Shown here: positions 47,887 to 55,711 of the stretch, piece by piece | Numbering within the stretch: position 1 is the first letter of the stretch | How the letters are laid out: each line of letters opens with the position of its first letter | Assembly: GCF_021919345.1 (NCBI RefSeq) | Contig: NZ_CP089293.1 | Location: forward strand, 3,472,001 to 3,536,000 | Origin: Paenarthrobacter nicotinovorans | GTDB taxonomy: Bacteria > Actinomycetota > Actinomycetes > Actinomycetales > Micrococcaceae | Direction: 5' to 3' | Length of the DNA: 64,000 nucleotides | Position numbers and translations under genes: made by a program | The notes under the pieces: model-generated | What the model was told of the DNA's origin: nothing | Database searches by the model: none | What the model saw: the letters and a program-made list of their open reading frames with translations, nothing else

Positions 47887-49545
47887 CTAGACCGTGATCT
47901 TGTAGACGTGGTGCGTGTACTCATTGGCGAAGGAATCCGTGAACTTCCCGCCCTGCACCGCGATGCTCCGGTTCTCGCCCACAACCTCCACCTGCGTGCC
48001 GGTGATCCCTGAGGGAAGCGCAAAGGTCCTGGAACCGGTTGTGCCGTCCTCGCCCATGGCAAAGATGTACGCGGATCCATCCTTGACCTTCAGCATCGAA
48101 TCAATGCCGTCACCGAAGTCCCATACATAGGACTGGGTATTGATCACGGGCGCCAGGGCCTTGATCTGGTTGTTCACCGCACCGGCTGCAGCTACCTGGT
48201 CCTTGAGGCATGCGGTGCCCCTGAGCCGTGCGTCCGCGAAGGCGTCACCACTGATGCAGTCATTGATGTTTTGCTGGTCCGGCGACTGGCTGAACCAGAC
48301 AATGCCCCGGGCCTCATGAATGATCGAGGCCCACACCTGGGCCTTGGTCTGCTCCGGAGTGAGCTGCCTGTAGCCCCCGGTGGAGCCGCCCGTGGACACC
48401 ACGGTTGGCAGGGCCCAGATGGGAGCCTGCACATTGCGGGCCGCGTTCACCTCATTCTGCAGCGAAATGATCTTCCCGTAGCTCGACGCCGTACGGCAGT
48501 TCGATGTCACGATCGGGGTCTGTCCCACCGGTGTACGCCAACGGAGCTGGTTGTCGCCCCAGTCGCATTGCGGTACTGCGTAGAAGTACTGGTCCACTGA
48601 GTTCACATTGGCCGTGTTGTAATAGTCCGCGCTGAACGCCATGGACCGGTCATAGGTAACGATCCCCGAAGTCCAGTTCGAGTAGGTAAACCGGCCTGTC
48701 TTGGCGGGGTCGAACTGGGCGGCCAATGAACGCATGTGCGCCAGGCCCGAGGCGGTGTCGAACCGGCCATCCACTTCATCGTCCAGGAGCGTTCCCACCT
48801 GACTGGCCCAATCCGCGGGGGCGTCGTTGGGCGAGAACAACGTGAACATGCCGTTGGCCGTGATGCCCGCGGACGGAGTCGCCGGGTTGCCCTGGGCGTA
48901 GGTGTTGATCCCGAGCGCTTTGTCGTACTTCAGCTGCGCGTCGCTTCCGGGCGAGCCGTACCAGACGACGATGGGCAGGAACGCCGGATCATCCCAGCCG
49001 GCCGCATCGGCTTTCGGGAACTGCTTCCAGTAATCCGGGCCGCCGTCCCACGGGACCCTGGGCAGGTTGGCGAGGCTGCCGGTGCCCGGGGGCGTGGTGG
49101 GGGTTGGGGTTGGCGTTGGCGTTGGGGTTGGTGTTGGGGTGGGCGTGGCCGTCACTGTTGGGGTCGGGGTCGGCGTCGGCGTGGCCGTCACTGTTGGGGT
49201 CGGCGTCGGCGTGGCCGTCACTGTTGGGGTCGGCGTCGGCGTGGCCGTCACTGTTGGGGTCGGCGTCGGCGTGGCCGTCACTGTTGGGGTCGGCGTGGGC
49301 GTGGCCGTCACTGTTGGGGTCGGGGTGGGCGTCGACGTTGGCTCTGACGTGGGTTCCGCCGTCGCAGTTGACGTGGGCGACGCCGTCGACGTCGGCTCTG
49401 ACGTAGGTTCCGCCGTCGCAGTTGAGGTGGGTTCCGCCGTCGACGTGACCGTCGGGCTTTCCGTGGGCAGGGGCGTGCCGGGGTCCGTGCAGCCGGCGAG
49501 GGCCAACGCGAGCACAGCCCCGAGCGTGATGATAGTGGGTTTCAT
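47887..49545 (-). CDS. Secreted lipoprotein with Thr/Pro-repeat stalk
   Basis: A 552-residue protein. A signal peptide ends in lipobox LALAGC with Cys19 as the lipid anchor. Residues about 25-155 are a low-complexity Thr/Pro/Ala/Val stalk built from PTPTPTVTAT repeats, likely a cell-wall-spanning linker. The ~390-residue C-terminal domain (VPWDGGPDYWKQFPKADAAG ... DLLDDEV-like and SIIHEARGIVWFSQSP stretches) looks like a secreted TIM-barrel glycosidase-type domain ending in a beta-rich region, but I do not recognise the family. It is monocistronic and unrelated to the flanking purine genes. Confidence 0.78.
   Translation of the reverse strand: MKPTIITLGAVLALALAGCTDPGTPLPTESPTVTSTAEPTSTATAEPTSEPTSTASPTSTATAEPTSEPTSTPTPTPTVTATPTPTPTVTATPTPTPTVTATPTPTPTVTATPTPTPTVTATPTPTPTPTVTATPTPTPTPTPTPTPTPTTPPGTGSLANLPRVPWDGGPDYWKQFPKADAAGWDDPAFLPIVVWYGSPGSDAQLKYDKALGINTYAQGNPATPSAGITANGMFTLFSPNDAPADWASQVGTLLDDEVDGRFDTASGLAHMRSLAAQFDPAKTGRFTYSNWTSGIVTYDRSMAFSADYYNTANVNSVDQYFYAVPQCDWGDNQLRWRTPVGQTPIVTSNCRTASSYGKIISLQNEVNAARNVQAPIWALPTVVSTGGSTGGYRQLTPEQTKAQVWASIIHEARGIVWFSQSPDQQNINDCISGDAFADARLRGTACLKDQVAAAGAVNNQIKALAPVINTQSYVWDFGDGIDSMLKVKDGSAYIFAMGEDGTTGSRTFALPSGITGTQVEVVGENRSIAVQGGKFTDSFANEYTHHVYKITV
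49145..49320. repeat. In-frame 30-bp tandem repeats in the lipoprotein stalk
   Basis: GTGGCCGTCACTGTTGGGGT recurs at 49145, 49181, 49211, 49241, 49271 and 49301; the last five are spaced exactly 30 bp. Each unit encodes ten residues of the stalk on the minus strand, so copy-number change would alter stalk length without a frameshift. Confidence 0.95.
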
Positions 49546-49674
49546 GACATTGTTTTCCTTTGGGTAGCAGCCGCAACCGGACTGCCGTGGCGCCGGATCC
49601 CCACTCCCGGCTTCTCTTTTGTCTCCTGCAGCGCAGGGAATATCGGCCGGGAATCCGTGTCCCGGCTCAGCCCG

Positions 49675-49839
49675 ATGACGAGCGCCTGTCCTTGCCCGAC
49701 CTGCGGCAATGCGACGCGTGCGGACTTCTGTCCGGCGTCATCGAGCCCGCATGTGCGGCCCTTCGTGGGGTCGCGACGGCCTTTGAAGAACCCGGAGGGC
49801 GGCCGCCAGCCCAGCTTACGTGACGCAGACCACATCTGA
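49675..49839 (+). CDS. Possible small zinc-ribbon-like protein
   Basis: A 54-codon frame starting MTSACPCPTCGNATRADFCP, with a Cys-x-x-Cys and a further Cys that could form half a zinc ribbon, then a basic tail. No clear ribosome-binding site is seen. The frame sits in a ~450-bp stretch otherwise without genes. It may be a real small protein or chance. Confidence 0.25.
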   Translation: MTSACPCPTCGNATRADFCPASSSPHVRPFVGSRRPLKNPEGGRQPSLRDADHI

Positions 49840-49863
49840 ACCGAATGTGACGCACCCTCACCC

Positions 49864-49937
49864 GACCGGTTCGATGCCCCGCCGCACAACGTGCCGCGCG
49901 CACGGCACAAGCTGCAGCCGGGCAACGAAACGGGTTT
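49864..49937. repeat. ~70-bp hairpin repeat, copy 2
   Basis: It has the same plan as the copy at 47765: a central GTGCCG..CGGCAC stem, then CTGCAGCCGGGCAACGAAAC. It lies just upstream of an AbiEi/DUF559-like gene. Confidence 0.7.
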
Positions 49938-49994
49938 TCCACATAGGACAACCGGCGACTATTCGTGGGAGCCCTCGCAATCGAGGCTGTTTTG

Positions 49995-50927
49995 ATGACG
50001 ACGAAATCCCGGCAGTTACCGGAAGGCATGGATTTATGGCGAACCAACGAACTCCACCAGGCCGGCTTCAATGACAGGAGAATTGCTTCCCTGGTGCGGA
50101 GCGGGGAGTTGGTGAGGCTTCGCAGGGGGTGCTACCTCAGGGGCAGTACGTGGGCAGCTCAAAAACCCGGCGTAAGGAGCCTGCAGCTGATTGCCGCACA
50201 CGCCCACGGAACACTAACGACGTCGGCACGCGGCTTCGTCTACAGCCACACTTCGGCGGCGCGACTTCATGGCCTGCTTCTCCTTAACGTTGATGACCGG
50301 GTGCACATCACCACCCCAACCACAGCTTCTTCCACGTCCCACGGAGCTGACGTCGTGCCGCATACCCGCGCCTTGGCGGCAGGCGACGTCCAGACAGTAA
50401 GGGGCATGCCCTGCACCTCACTGGAACGAACTGTGGTGGATAGCTGCCTCATACTCAATGACAAGCAATCCCTGGTGCTTATGGACCACGCCCTGCGAAA
50501 AGGCGCTGACGCCGGGGAAATCCGGCGGATGTGCGCCCTCCTCAAGGGACGCCATGGAGTCCTCTCGTTACGCAGAGCCCTGGAGAACGCGGATGCGAGG
50601 TCGGAATCTCCCGGCGAAACATTGACGCGCGAGCTCCTGCAACGCCTCGGGATCGAGATGCCTGAGCTGCAGGTCAGGGTCTCATCAGCCGAGGGAGATC
50701 ATCGCTTGGACTTTGCCTGGCGGAAAAAGCAGGTGGCCTTGGAGTTTGATGGCAAGGTCAAGTACTTCGACTACGCGCCCACGGCCGAGGTGCTGTACAA
50801 GGAACGGCTGCGCGAGAAGGCCTTGATGGAGCTCGGCTGGACGTTCATCCGCGTCCGCTGGCGGGACTTGCACCGGGAACAGGAGTTCAAAATGCGGGTC
50901 CTTCGTGCGCTGCGGCAACGGAGTTGA
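49995..50927 (+). CDS. AbiEi/DUF559-like protein of unknown function
   Basis: A 310-residue protein. An N-terminal AbiEi-type winged helix (LWRTNELHQAGFNDRRIASL, RRGCYLRG) is followed by a middle domain and a C-terminal Vsr/DUF559-like region (LDFAWRKKQVALEFDGKVKY ... ERLREKALMELGWTFIRVRW). LDFAW and ALEFDG supply the Asp and Glu of a PD-(D/E)xK-like site. ATG 49995 is preferred to GTG 49965. It has the same architecture as the gene at 29606-30616. No toxin partner is adjacent. Hairpin repeats flank it on both sides. Confidence 0.72.
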   Translation: MTTKSRQLPEGMDLWRTNELHQAGFNDRRIASLVRSGELVRLRRGCYLRGSTWAAQKPGVRSLQLIAAHAHGTLTTSARGFVYSHTSAARLHGLLLLNVDDRVHITTPTTASSTSHGADVVPHTRALAAGDVQTVRGMPCTSLERTVVDSCLILNDKQSLVLMDHALRKGADAGEIRRMCALLKGRHGVLSLRRALENADARSESPGETLTRELLQRLGIEMPELQVRVSSAEGDHRLDFAWRKKQVALEFDGKVKYFDYAPTAEVLYKERLREKALMELGWTFIRVRWRDLHREQEFKMRVLRALRQRS

Positions 50928-50928
50928 A

Positions 50929-51000
50929 CCCGATTCGGGGGTCCGCTGCACACTCGATGCTGCGCACGGCACACTGTGCAGCGAAGCATCGAAACAGCGG
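50929..51000. repeat. ~70-bp hairpin repeat, copy 3
   Basis: It starts two bases after the preceding gene's stop. CCCGATTCG, CGCTGCACACT, GCACGGCACAC and GCAGCGAAGCATCGAAAC align with copies 1 and 2. Confidence 0.7.
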
Positions 51001-51029
51001 GAGAACCAAGCGCGTCCGGGCACAACAAA

Positions 51030-51059
51030 GCGGGCGACACCTCCCCAGGTGCCGCCCGC
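51030..51059 (-). terminator. Hairpin downstream of the small minus-strand gene
   Basis: A 13-bp stem with one mismatch (51030-51042 with 51047-51059), followed on the minus strand by TTTGTTG. It lies about 40 bp beyond the stop of the 58-residue protein. Confidence 0.6.
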
Positions 51060-51099
51060 CGTTGGCTCTGTTGCGCAGAGTCCGCGCCCCTGTTGCAGA

Positions 51100-51276
51100 T
51101 CAGGGGCGCTGCCGGCCGAACACTGGAAGCGCACGCAGCCAACGGGAGAACCCGCCGGCCTTGCGATCACAGTCGGCCGGAATGTAGAAGTCCGGATCTG
51201 TCGCACCAAAGGGCAGGTACAGTTCCTGGCCCGGCGCCGGGAATTCCACGACGCTGTTCGTATCCTTCGAGTCCAT
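51100..51276 (-). CDS. Small hypothetical protein (58 aa)
   Basis: Starts MDSKDTNSVVEFPAPGQELY at ATG 51276, with GAGGAGGAAC directly upstream, a strong ribosome site. The open frame extends further up but without such a signal. It is acidic at the N-terminus and basic at the C-terminus (GGFSRWLRALPVFGRQRP), with no membrane segment. I do not recognise it. The good ribosome site and downstream hairpin support a real gene. Confidence 0.5.
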   Translation of the reverse strand: MDSKDTNSVVEFPAPGQELYLPFGATDPDFYIPADCDRKAGGFSRWLRALPVFGRQRP

Positions 51277-51416
51277 CTGTTCCTCCTCTTTCTCGTGCCC
51301 AGTTTCCGCTCTTCGGAAAACTTTTATTGTTATGTGGAAAGTGTAGGCAGCGGGCGAGTCGTCCGTCAAGACCCCCAGAGAAGCCGAATGAAGTTGCCCC
51401 GGTCACATTCGGGTAG

Positions 51417-51558
51417 TTCATAACGATCACCGGGAAGCCATATACACAACCCGAAAACATGCGCTACTCTCGAATCAGTTCGTGGCGTAGGTCACGTAAC
51501 CTGAGAGCAGCAGGCAGGGTCGTAATGAGCTGGCATCCATGGATGCCGGCTCTTTTTT
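51417..51558 (+). ncRNA. Candidate leader RNA or small RNA upstream of uricase
   Basis: TTCATA (51417-51422) and TATACA (51441-51446) with 18-bp spacing could start an RNA near 51453. It would fold with CTCTC pairing to GAGAG around CGTG..CACG, and end at a convincing intrinsic terminator: GAGC-U-GGCAT with ATGCC-G-GCTC then six T (51527-51558). The terminator is about 90 bp before the uricase start with no gene ahead of it, so it is either an attenuated leader or a short independent RNA. The family is not recognised. Confidence 0.45.
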
Positions 51559-51611
51559 GTTGGGTCGGCTCCACCAGAAACGCAGTGGAAACACGCGCTT
51601 AATTTCATTGA

Positions 51612-51627
51612 TGGAACGTAGGTTCCA
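51612..51627. promoter_or_regulatory. Palindrome just upstream of uricase
   Basis: TGGAAC-GTAG-GTTCCA, a perfect 6-bp inverted repeat with a 4-bp centre, 18 bp before the first ATG and next to a TTTCA..TGGAA half-match. It is a likely operator, though its spacing differs from the other palindromes. Confidence 0.5.
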
Positions 51628-51645
51628 CCTCACAGAAGTTGGGAT

Positions 51646-52560
51646 ATGACCATGAGCAACAACATCGTCCTCGGCGAAAACCAGTACGGCAAAGCAGAAG
51701 TCCGCGTCGTCAAGGTCACTCGGGATACGGACCGCCACCACATCGAAGACCTGAACGTCACCTCGCAGCTGCGCGGCGACTTCCAGGCCGCACACCTTCA
51801 GGGCGACAACGGCCACGTCGTTGCCACGGACACCCAGAAGAACACCGTCTACGCGTTTGCCCGTGAAGGCATCGGCTCGCCCGAATCCTTCCTCCTGCGC
51901 CTCGCGGACCACTTCACCGGCGGATTCGACTGGGTCACCGGCGGCCGTTGGGAAGCCGAGGCCTACAGCTGGGACCGCATCCAGGCACACGGCGAGGGAC
52001 ACGACCACAGTTTCGTCCGCAACGGCCAGGAGGTGCGTACCGCCGTCGTCGTCCGTGATGGCGCAACCACGCACGTGATTTCCGGCCTCAAGGACCTGAC
52101 CGTCCTCAAGACCACGCAGTCCGGTTTTGTCGGTTACCCGCGCGACAAGTACACCACCCTGCCGGAGACCACCGACCGCATCCTGGCCACCGACGTATCC
52201 GCCCGCTGGCGCTACAACACCAACCTGGACGTCGCCGGCACGGACTTCAACAAGAGCTACGACGACATCAAGGCCCTCCTGCTGGAAGGCTTCACCGAGA
52301 ACTACTCCCACGCCCTGCAGCAGACGCTGTTCGACATGGGCAAGAAGGTCCTGGAAGCACACAGCGAAGTTGATGAAATCAAGTTCTCCATGCCCAACAA
52401 GCACCACTTCCTGGTTGACCTGAGCCCGTTCGGCCTGGACAACCCCAACGAGGTCTTCTTCGCCGCCGACCGCCCGTACGGCCTCATCGAAGCAACTGTC
52501 CAGCGCGAGAACATCGAGGCTGCACCCGTTGCATGGAGCGGCATCGCCGGCTTCTGCTAA
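51646..52560 (+). CDS. Uricase (cofactor-independent urate oxidase)
   Basis: A 304-residue tandem T-fold enzyme that oxidises urate to 5-hydroxyisourate. It closely resembles the Arthrobacter globiformis enzyme as remembered: NQYGKAEVRVVKVTR, LNVTSQLRGDF, VVATDTQKNTVYAFA (catalytic Thr region), TTDRILATDVSARWRY, NKHHFLVDL and a C-terminal IAGFC. The start is ATG 51646 or ATG 51652 (better spacing from GGGA). A peroxisome signal is irrelevant here. The next gene is a urate/xanthine permease. HIU hydrolase and OHCU decarboxylase genes are not adjacent. Confidence 0.96.
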   Translation: MTMSNNIVLGENQYGKAEVRVVKVTRDTDRHHIEDLNVTSQLRGDFQAAHLQGDNGHVVATDTQKNTVYAFAREGIGSPESFLLRLADHFTGGFDWVTGGRWEAEAYSWDRIQAHGEGHDHSFVRNGQEVRTAVVVRDGATTHVISGLKDLTVLKTTQSGFVGYPRDKYTTLPETTDRILATDVSARWRYNTNLDVAGTDFNKSYDDIKALLLEGFTENYSHALQQTLFDMGKKVLEAHSEVDEIKFSMPNKHHFLVDLSPFGLDNPNEVFFAADRPYGLIEATVQRENIEAAPVAWSGIAGFC

Positions 52561-52726
52561 ACCGCAACACCCCAGGGACTTGCGTGCAGGTCCGGCCCCG
52601 AAGCGCCCCGCAAAGGCCGGGCCTGCACCCAAACCCGACCCCAAAAACCCCACAACACCAAAGATTTTGTTAGCCAGACACAGTTAGCCAGACGAAGACG
52701 TCTGCCATGAACCCAGGAAGTCTGCC

Positions 52727-54229
52727 ATGAACATCAAGAAAAAATCCCGCCCCGCGAATACCACCGCCTCGCACCGTCCTGAACGGCCCGAGGACAAGAG
52801 GCTCTCCATCGGAAGCACTTTCGCCTACGGCTTCCAGCACGTCCTCACCATGTACGGCGGAATTATTGCTCCGCCGCTGATCATCGGCGCAGCCGCCGGC
52901 ATGTCCTCGCAGGACATCGGCCTCCTAATTGCCGCCTGTTTGTTCGTTGGCGGCCTGGCCACCATCCTCCAGACTGTGGGCATCCCGTGGTTCGGCTCGC
53001 AGTTGCCGCTGGTACAGGGCGTTTCGTTCGCAGGCGTCTCAACCATGGTGGCGATTGTCCAAGGCGGTGGCGGGATCCAGGCGGTGTTCGGCTCGGTGAT
53101 CGTGGCATCGCTGATTGGCCTCGCGATCACTCCCCTGTTCTCCAAGATCATCAAATTCTTCCCGCCCGTGGTGACAGGCACGGTGATCACCACCATCGGC
53201 CTGACGCTGATGCCCGTGGCCGCGAACTGGGCCATGGGCGGCAACGCCAAGGCCGAGAACTACGGCAGTGTCTCCAACATCGGGCTCGCCGCAGCCACCA
53301 TGGGCGTCGTGCTCCTCCTGAGCAAGGTTGGCAACGCTGCCATCTCCCGGCTCTCGATCCTGCTGGCCATGGTCATCGGCACCATCATCGCGCTGGTGGC
53401 CGGCATGGCTGACTTCTCCAAGGTTGGCCAGGGCGACATCGTGGCATTCCCCACGCCCTTCGCCTTCGGTGCTCCAACCTTCGAAATTGCCGCGATCATC
53501 TCCATGCTCATCGTCATCCTGGTGACCCTGACCGAGACCTCGGCAGACATCATCGCAGTGGGCGAAATCGTCGACACCAAGGTTGACTCCCGCCGCATCG
53601 GCGACGGCCTCCGCGCCGACATGCTCTCCAGCGCGATCTCCCCGCTGTTCAACTCCTTCACCCAGAGCGCCTTCGCCCAGAACGTGGGACTCGTCGCCAT
53701 CACCGGCATCAAAAGCCGCTTCGTGGTCAGCGCCGGCGGCCTCATCCTGGTCATCCTCGGTCTCCTGCCGATCCTCGGCCGGGTTGTCGCAGCGGTTCCG
53801 ACGCCCGTCCTGGGCGGCGCCGGCGTCGTGCTGTTCGGTACGGTGGCAGCCAGCGGTATCCGTACCCTGGCCAAGGTCGAGTACAAGAACAACATGAACC
53901 TGATCATCGTTGCCGCTTCCATTGGCTTCGGCATGATCCCCATTGCGGCACCGAAGTTCTACGACCAGTTCCCCTCCTGGTTCTCCACGATCTTCCACTC
54001 CGGCATCAGCTCCGCTGCGGTCATGGCGATCATCCTGAACATCCTCTTCAACCACTTCAAGGCCGGCAACTCGGACAACCAGTCGGTGTTCGTCGCGGGC
54101 ACGGACCGGATCGTCAGCGAAGAGGACATCAAGTGCCTCAGCGAAGGCGACCGCTTCGAAAACGGCAAGCTGATCGACGCGGACGGCAACGAAGTTCCGC
54201 TCAAGACATCCAGCGCGTCAGAGCACTAG
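52727..54229 (+). CDS. NCS2-family urate/xanthine permease
   Basis: A 500-residue transporter with about 12-14 hydrophobic segments. NCS2/NAT features include FQHVLTMYGGIIAPPLIIG, QLPLVQGVSFAGVSTM and the substrate-filter region QSAFAQNVGLVAITGIKSRF. The QNVGL-type motif fits urate/xanthine rather than uracil carriers. It lies 166 bp after uricase and ends in a strong terminator. The gap contains only a GC-rich inverted repeat (GTGCAGG..CCTGCAC). Confidence 0.9.
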   Translation: MNIKKKSRPANTTASHRPERPEDKRLSIGSTFAYGFQHVLTMYGGIIAPPLIIGAAAGMSSQDIGLLIAACLFVGGLATILQTVGIPWFGSQLPLVQGVSFAGVSTMVAIVQGGGGIQAVFGSVIVASLIGLAITPLFSKIIKFFPPVVTGTVITTIGLTLMPVAANWAMGGNAKAENYGSVSNIGLAAATMGVVLLLSKVGNAAISRLSILLAMVIGTIIALVAGMADFSKVGQGDIVAFPTPFAFGAPTFEIAAIISMLIVILVTLTETSADIIAVGEIVDTKVDSRRIGDGLRADMLSSAISPLFNSFTQSAFAQNVGLVAITGIKSRFVVSAGGLILVILGLLPILGRVVAAVPTPVLGGAGVVLFGTVAASGIRTLAKVEYKNNMNLIIVAASIGFGMIPIAAPKFYDQFPSWFSTIFHSGISSAAVMAIILNILFNHFKAGNSDNQSVFVAGTDRIVSEEDIKCLSEGDRFENGKLIDADGNEVPLKTSSASEH

Positions 54230-54247
54230 CTCCGGTCCGCAGATGAC

Positions 54248-54289
54248 AAAAGGCGGCAGTGTTTCCTTGGGGGACACTGCCGCCTTTTT
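54248..54289 (+). terminator. Intrinsic terminator of the urate permease gene
   Basis: A 15-bp perfect stem (54248-54262 with 54274-54288) ends in a T-run. Its GGCGGCAGTGT core is shared with the palindrome after aceE. Confidence 0.92.
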
Positions 54290-54367
54290 GTCGCCTGGGC
54301 GGAAGGTACGACGACTGCACTCGCCTTTGCGGCTCGGTCACCTGGCTGCTCAAAGACCTCGCCGAAA

Positions 54368-55682
54368 TGGCAAAAGATGGCAATGCTCCTGGGGCAAAGT
54401 CAATTGGTGGGAGCAACGCTGGGGGTTAGGCCGCTTGTAGCAGCTGGTTTAGCCGGTTGGCTGGGGTCTCGAGGTTCAGTGTTGGTCTGGGGCGGCGGTT
54501 GAGTTTCGCTGCGACCAGGCGGATGTCCTCGGGGGTGTGCACTGAAAGGTCAGTGCCTTTCTCGAACCAGAACCGCAGGAGCCGGTTGGTGTTTTCGTTG
54601 GTGCCGCGCTGCCAGGGCGAGTGCGGGTCGCAGAAGTACATCGTCGTATCGAGAGCGGTCTGGATTTTTGCGTAGTCGGCCAGTTCGGTGCCGCGGTCCC
54701 AGGTGATCGACCGGCGCAGGTGATCCGGGAGGGAGGCCATCTCCCGGATCATCGCGGCGGCAACGGTTTCCGCGGTGTGGTCCCCTGGCAGGTGCAGCAG
54801 GATCGTGAACCGGGTTGAGCGTTCCACCAAGGTTCCGATCGCTGTCCCGTTGGCGCCGATGATGAGGTCACCTTCCCAATGCCCGGGCACTGCCCGGTCC
54901 TGGACCTCGGCGGGACGTTGGCTGATCTTGAAGGCCTCTTTATAGGGGCTGTTGGCGCGCCGGTCAGTGCCGTGGGGGATGCGTTGTTTGCGTTTCAGGC
55001 TGAGCTTTTCGGCCAGGTCCGCCCGCAGGTTCCCGCGGGTTTGGACGTAAAGGGCCTGGTAGATCGTCTCGTGGCTCACCTGCATAGTCTGATCGTCACC
55101 GAAGTAATACGCCAACATCGAGGAGATCAGCTTCGGACTCCACCCGTCATCCATCCAGACGCCGACCAGCCGGCACAAACCCTCGTCCTTGGCCAGCCTG
55201 AAGGGTTTGGGACGGCGCCTGTCCTGATGCGCTTTGGCGTGAGCGACCGAGGCGTAGTACTTCCCGTCCGCGCTCGTGTGGCGTTTGACCTCCCGCCAAA
55301 CTACGGACTTATCCCGCCCGATCAATGCGCCGATCTTCGCGTAACTGAGGCCCACCCGCACACCCATCTGGATCATGCCTCGCTCTTCCAGACCCAACGC
55401 ACGGCCAGGGCCCCCGACTGAAGGAGCAGGATCGGCAAGACCTCCGGTAGCACCCCGGTTCACGGTCATCATTAGGCCAGACTGAACCCACCAATTGTGC
55501 CCGGTAGCGTGCACCGCCCCGACACGCCGGGCAGCAGTACGAACAGGCATCCCCGCACACACCAAATCAAGAAACTCAGTACGCGCAGCCTTGGGGAACA
55601 ACTTGACCATAAAACGCTCCATCAATCAGAGCGTTGCAACGACCCTATGACTTTGCCTGGGGAACATTGCCATCTTTTGCCA
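54368..55682 (-). mobile_element. IS30-family insertion sequence
   Basis: A 1315-bp element. Its ends match as imperfect ~35-bp terminal inverted repeats starting TGGCAAAAGATGGCAATG on both sides (54368 inward, and the complement from 55682 inward). It carries one transposase gene. I see no convincing short target duplication. It is inserted between the urate permease terminator and the 3' end of iclR, so it disrupts no gene. Confidence 0.88.
54426..55625 (-). CDS. IS30-family transposase
   Basis: A 399-residue DDE transposase. N-terminal HTH regions (EFLDLVCAGMPVRTAARRVG and RVGLSYAKIGALIGRDKSVV) are followed by an HTH_38-type IS30 signature, then the catalytic core: GHWEGDLIIG (first Asp), TWDRGTELADY (second Asp) and DPHSPWQRGTNENTNRLLR (Glu). 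It looks intact and could be active. A nearby start at 55616 (MVKLFPK) is an alternative. Confidence 0.94.
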   Translation of the reverse strand: MMERFMVKLFPKAARTEFLDLVCAGMPVRTAARRVGAVHATGHNWWVQSGLMMTVNRGATGGLADPAPSVGGPGRALGLEERGMIQMGVRVGLSYAKIGALIGRDKSVVWREVKRHTSADGKYYASVAHAKAHQDRRRPKPFRLAKDEGLCRLVGVWMDDGWSPKLISSMLAYYFGDDQTMQVSHETIYQALYVQTRGNLRADLAEKLSLKRKQRIPHGTDRRANSPYKEAFKISQRPAEVQDRAVPGHWEGDLIIGANGTAIGTLVERSTRFTILLHLPGDHTAETVAAAMIREMASLPDHLRRSITWDRGTELADYAKIQTALDTTMYFCDPHSPWQRGTNENTNRLLRFWFEKGTDLSVHTPEDIRLVAAKLNRRPRPTLNLETPANRLNQLLQAA

Positions 55683-55711
55683 CCTCGCGCGCTGGAAGCG
55701 CGGGTGGGAAG

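Noticed and set aside
49145-49320. CRISPR array
   Set aside because: Coding tandem repeats in frame with a lipoprotein; no spacers.
49067-49567. Open plus-strand frame rich in Val/Gly repeats
   Set aside because: It is the antisense reading of the lipoprotein Thr/Pro repeats; it has no ribosome site and no domain.
49542-49925. 127-codon minus-strand open frame
   Set aside because: Runs through a hairpin repeat and the lipoprotein start; no ribosome site or domain.
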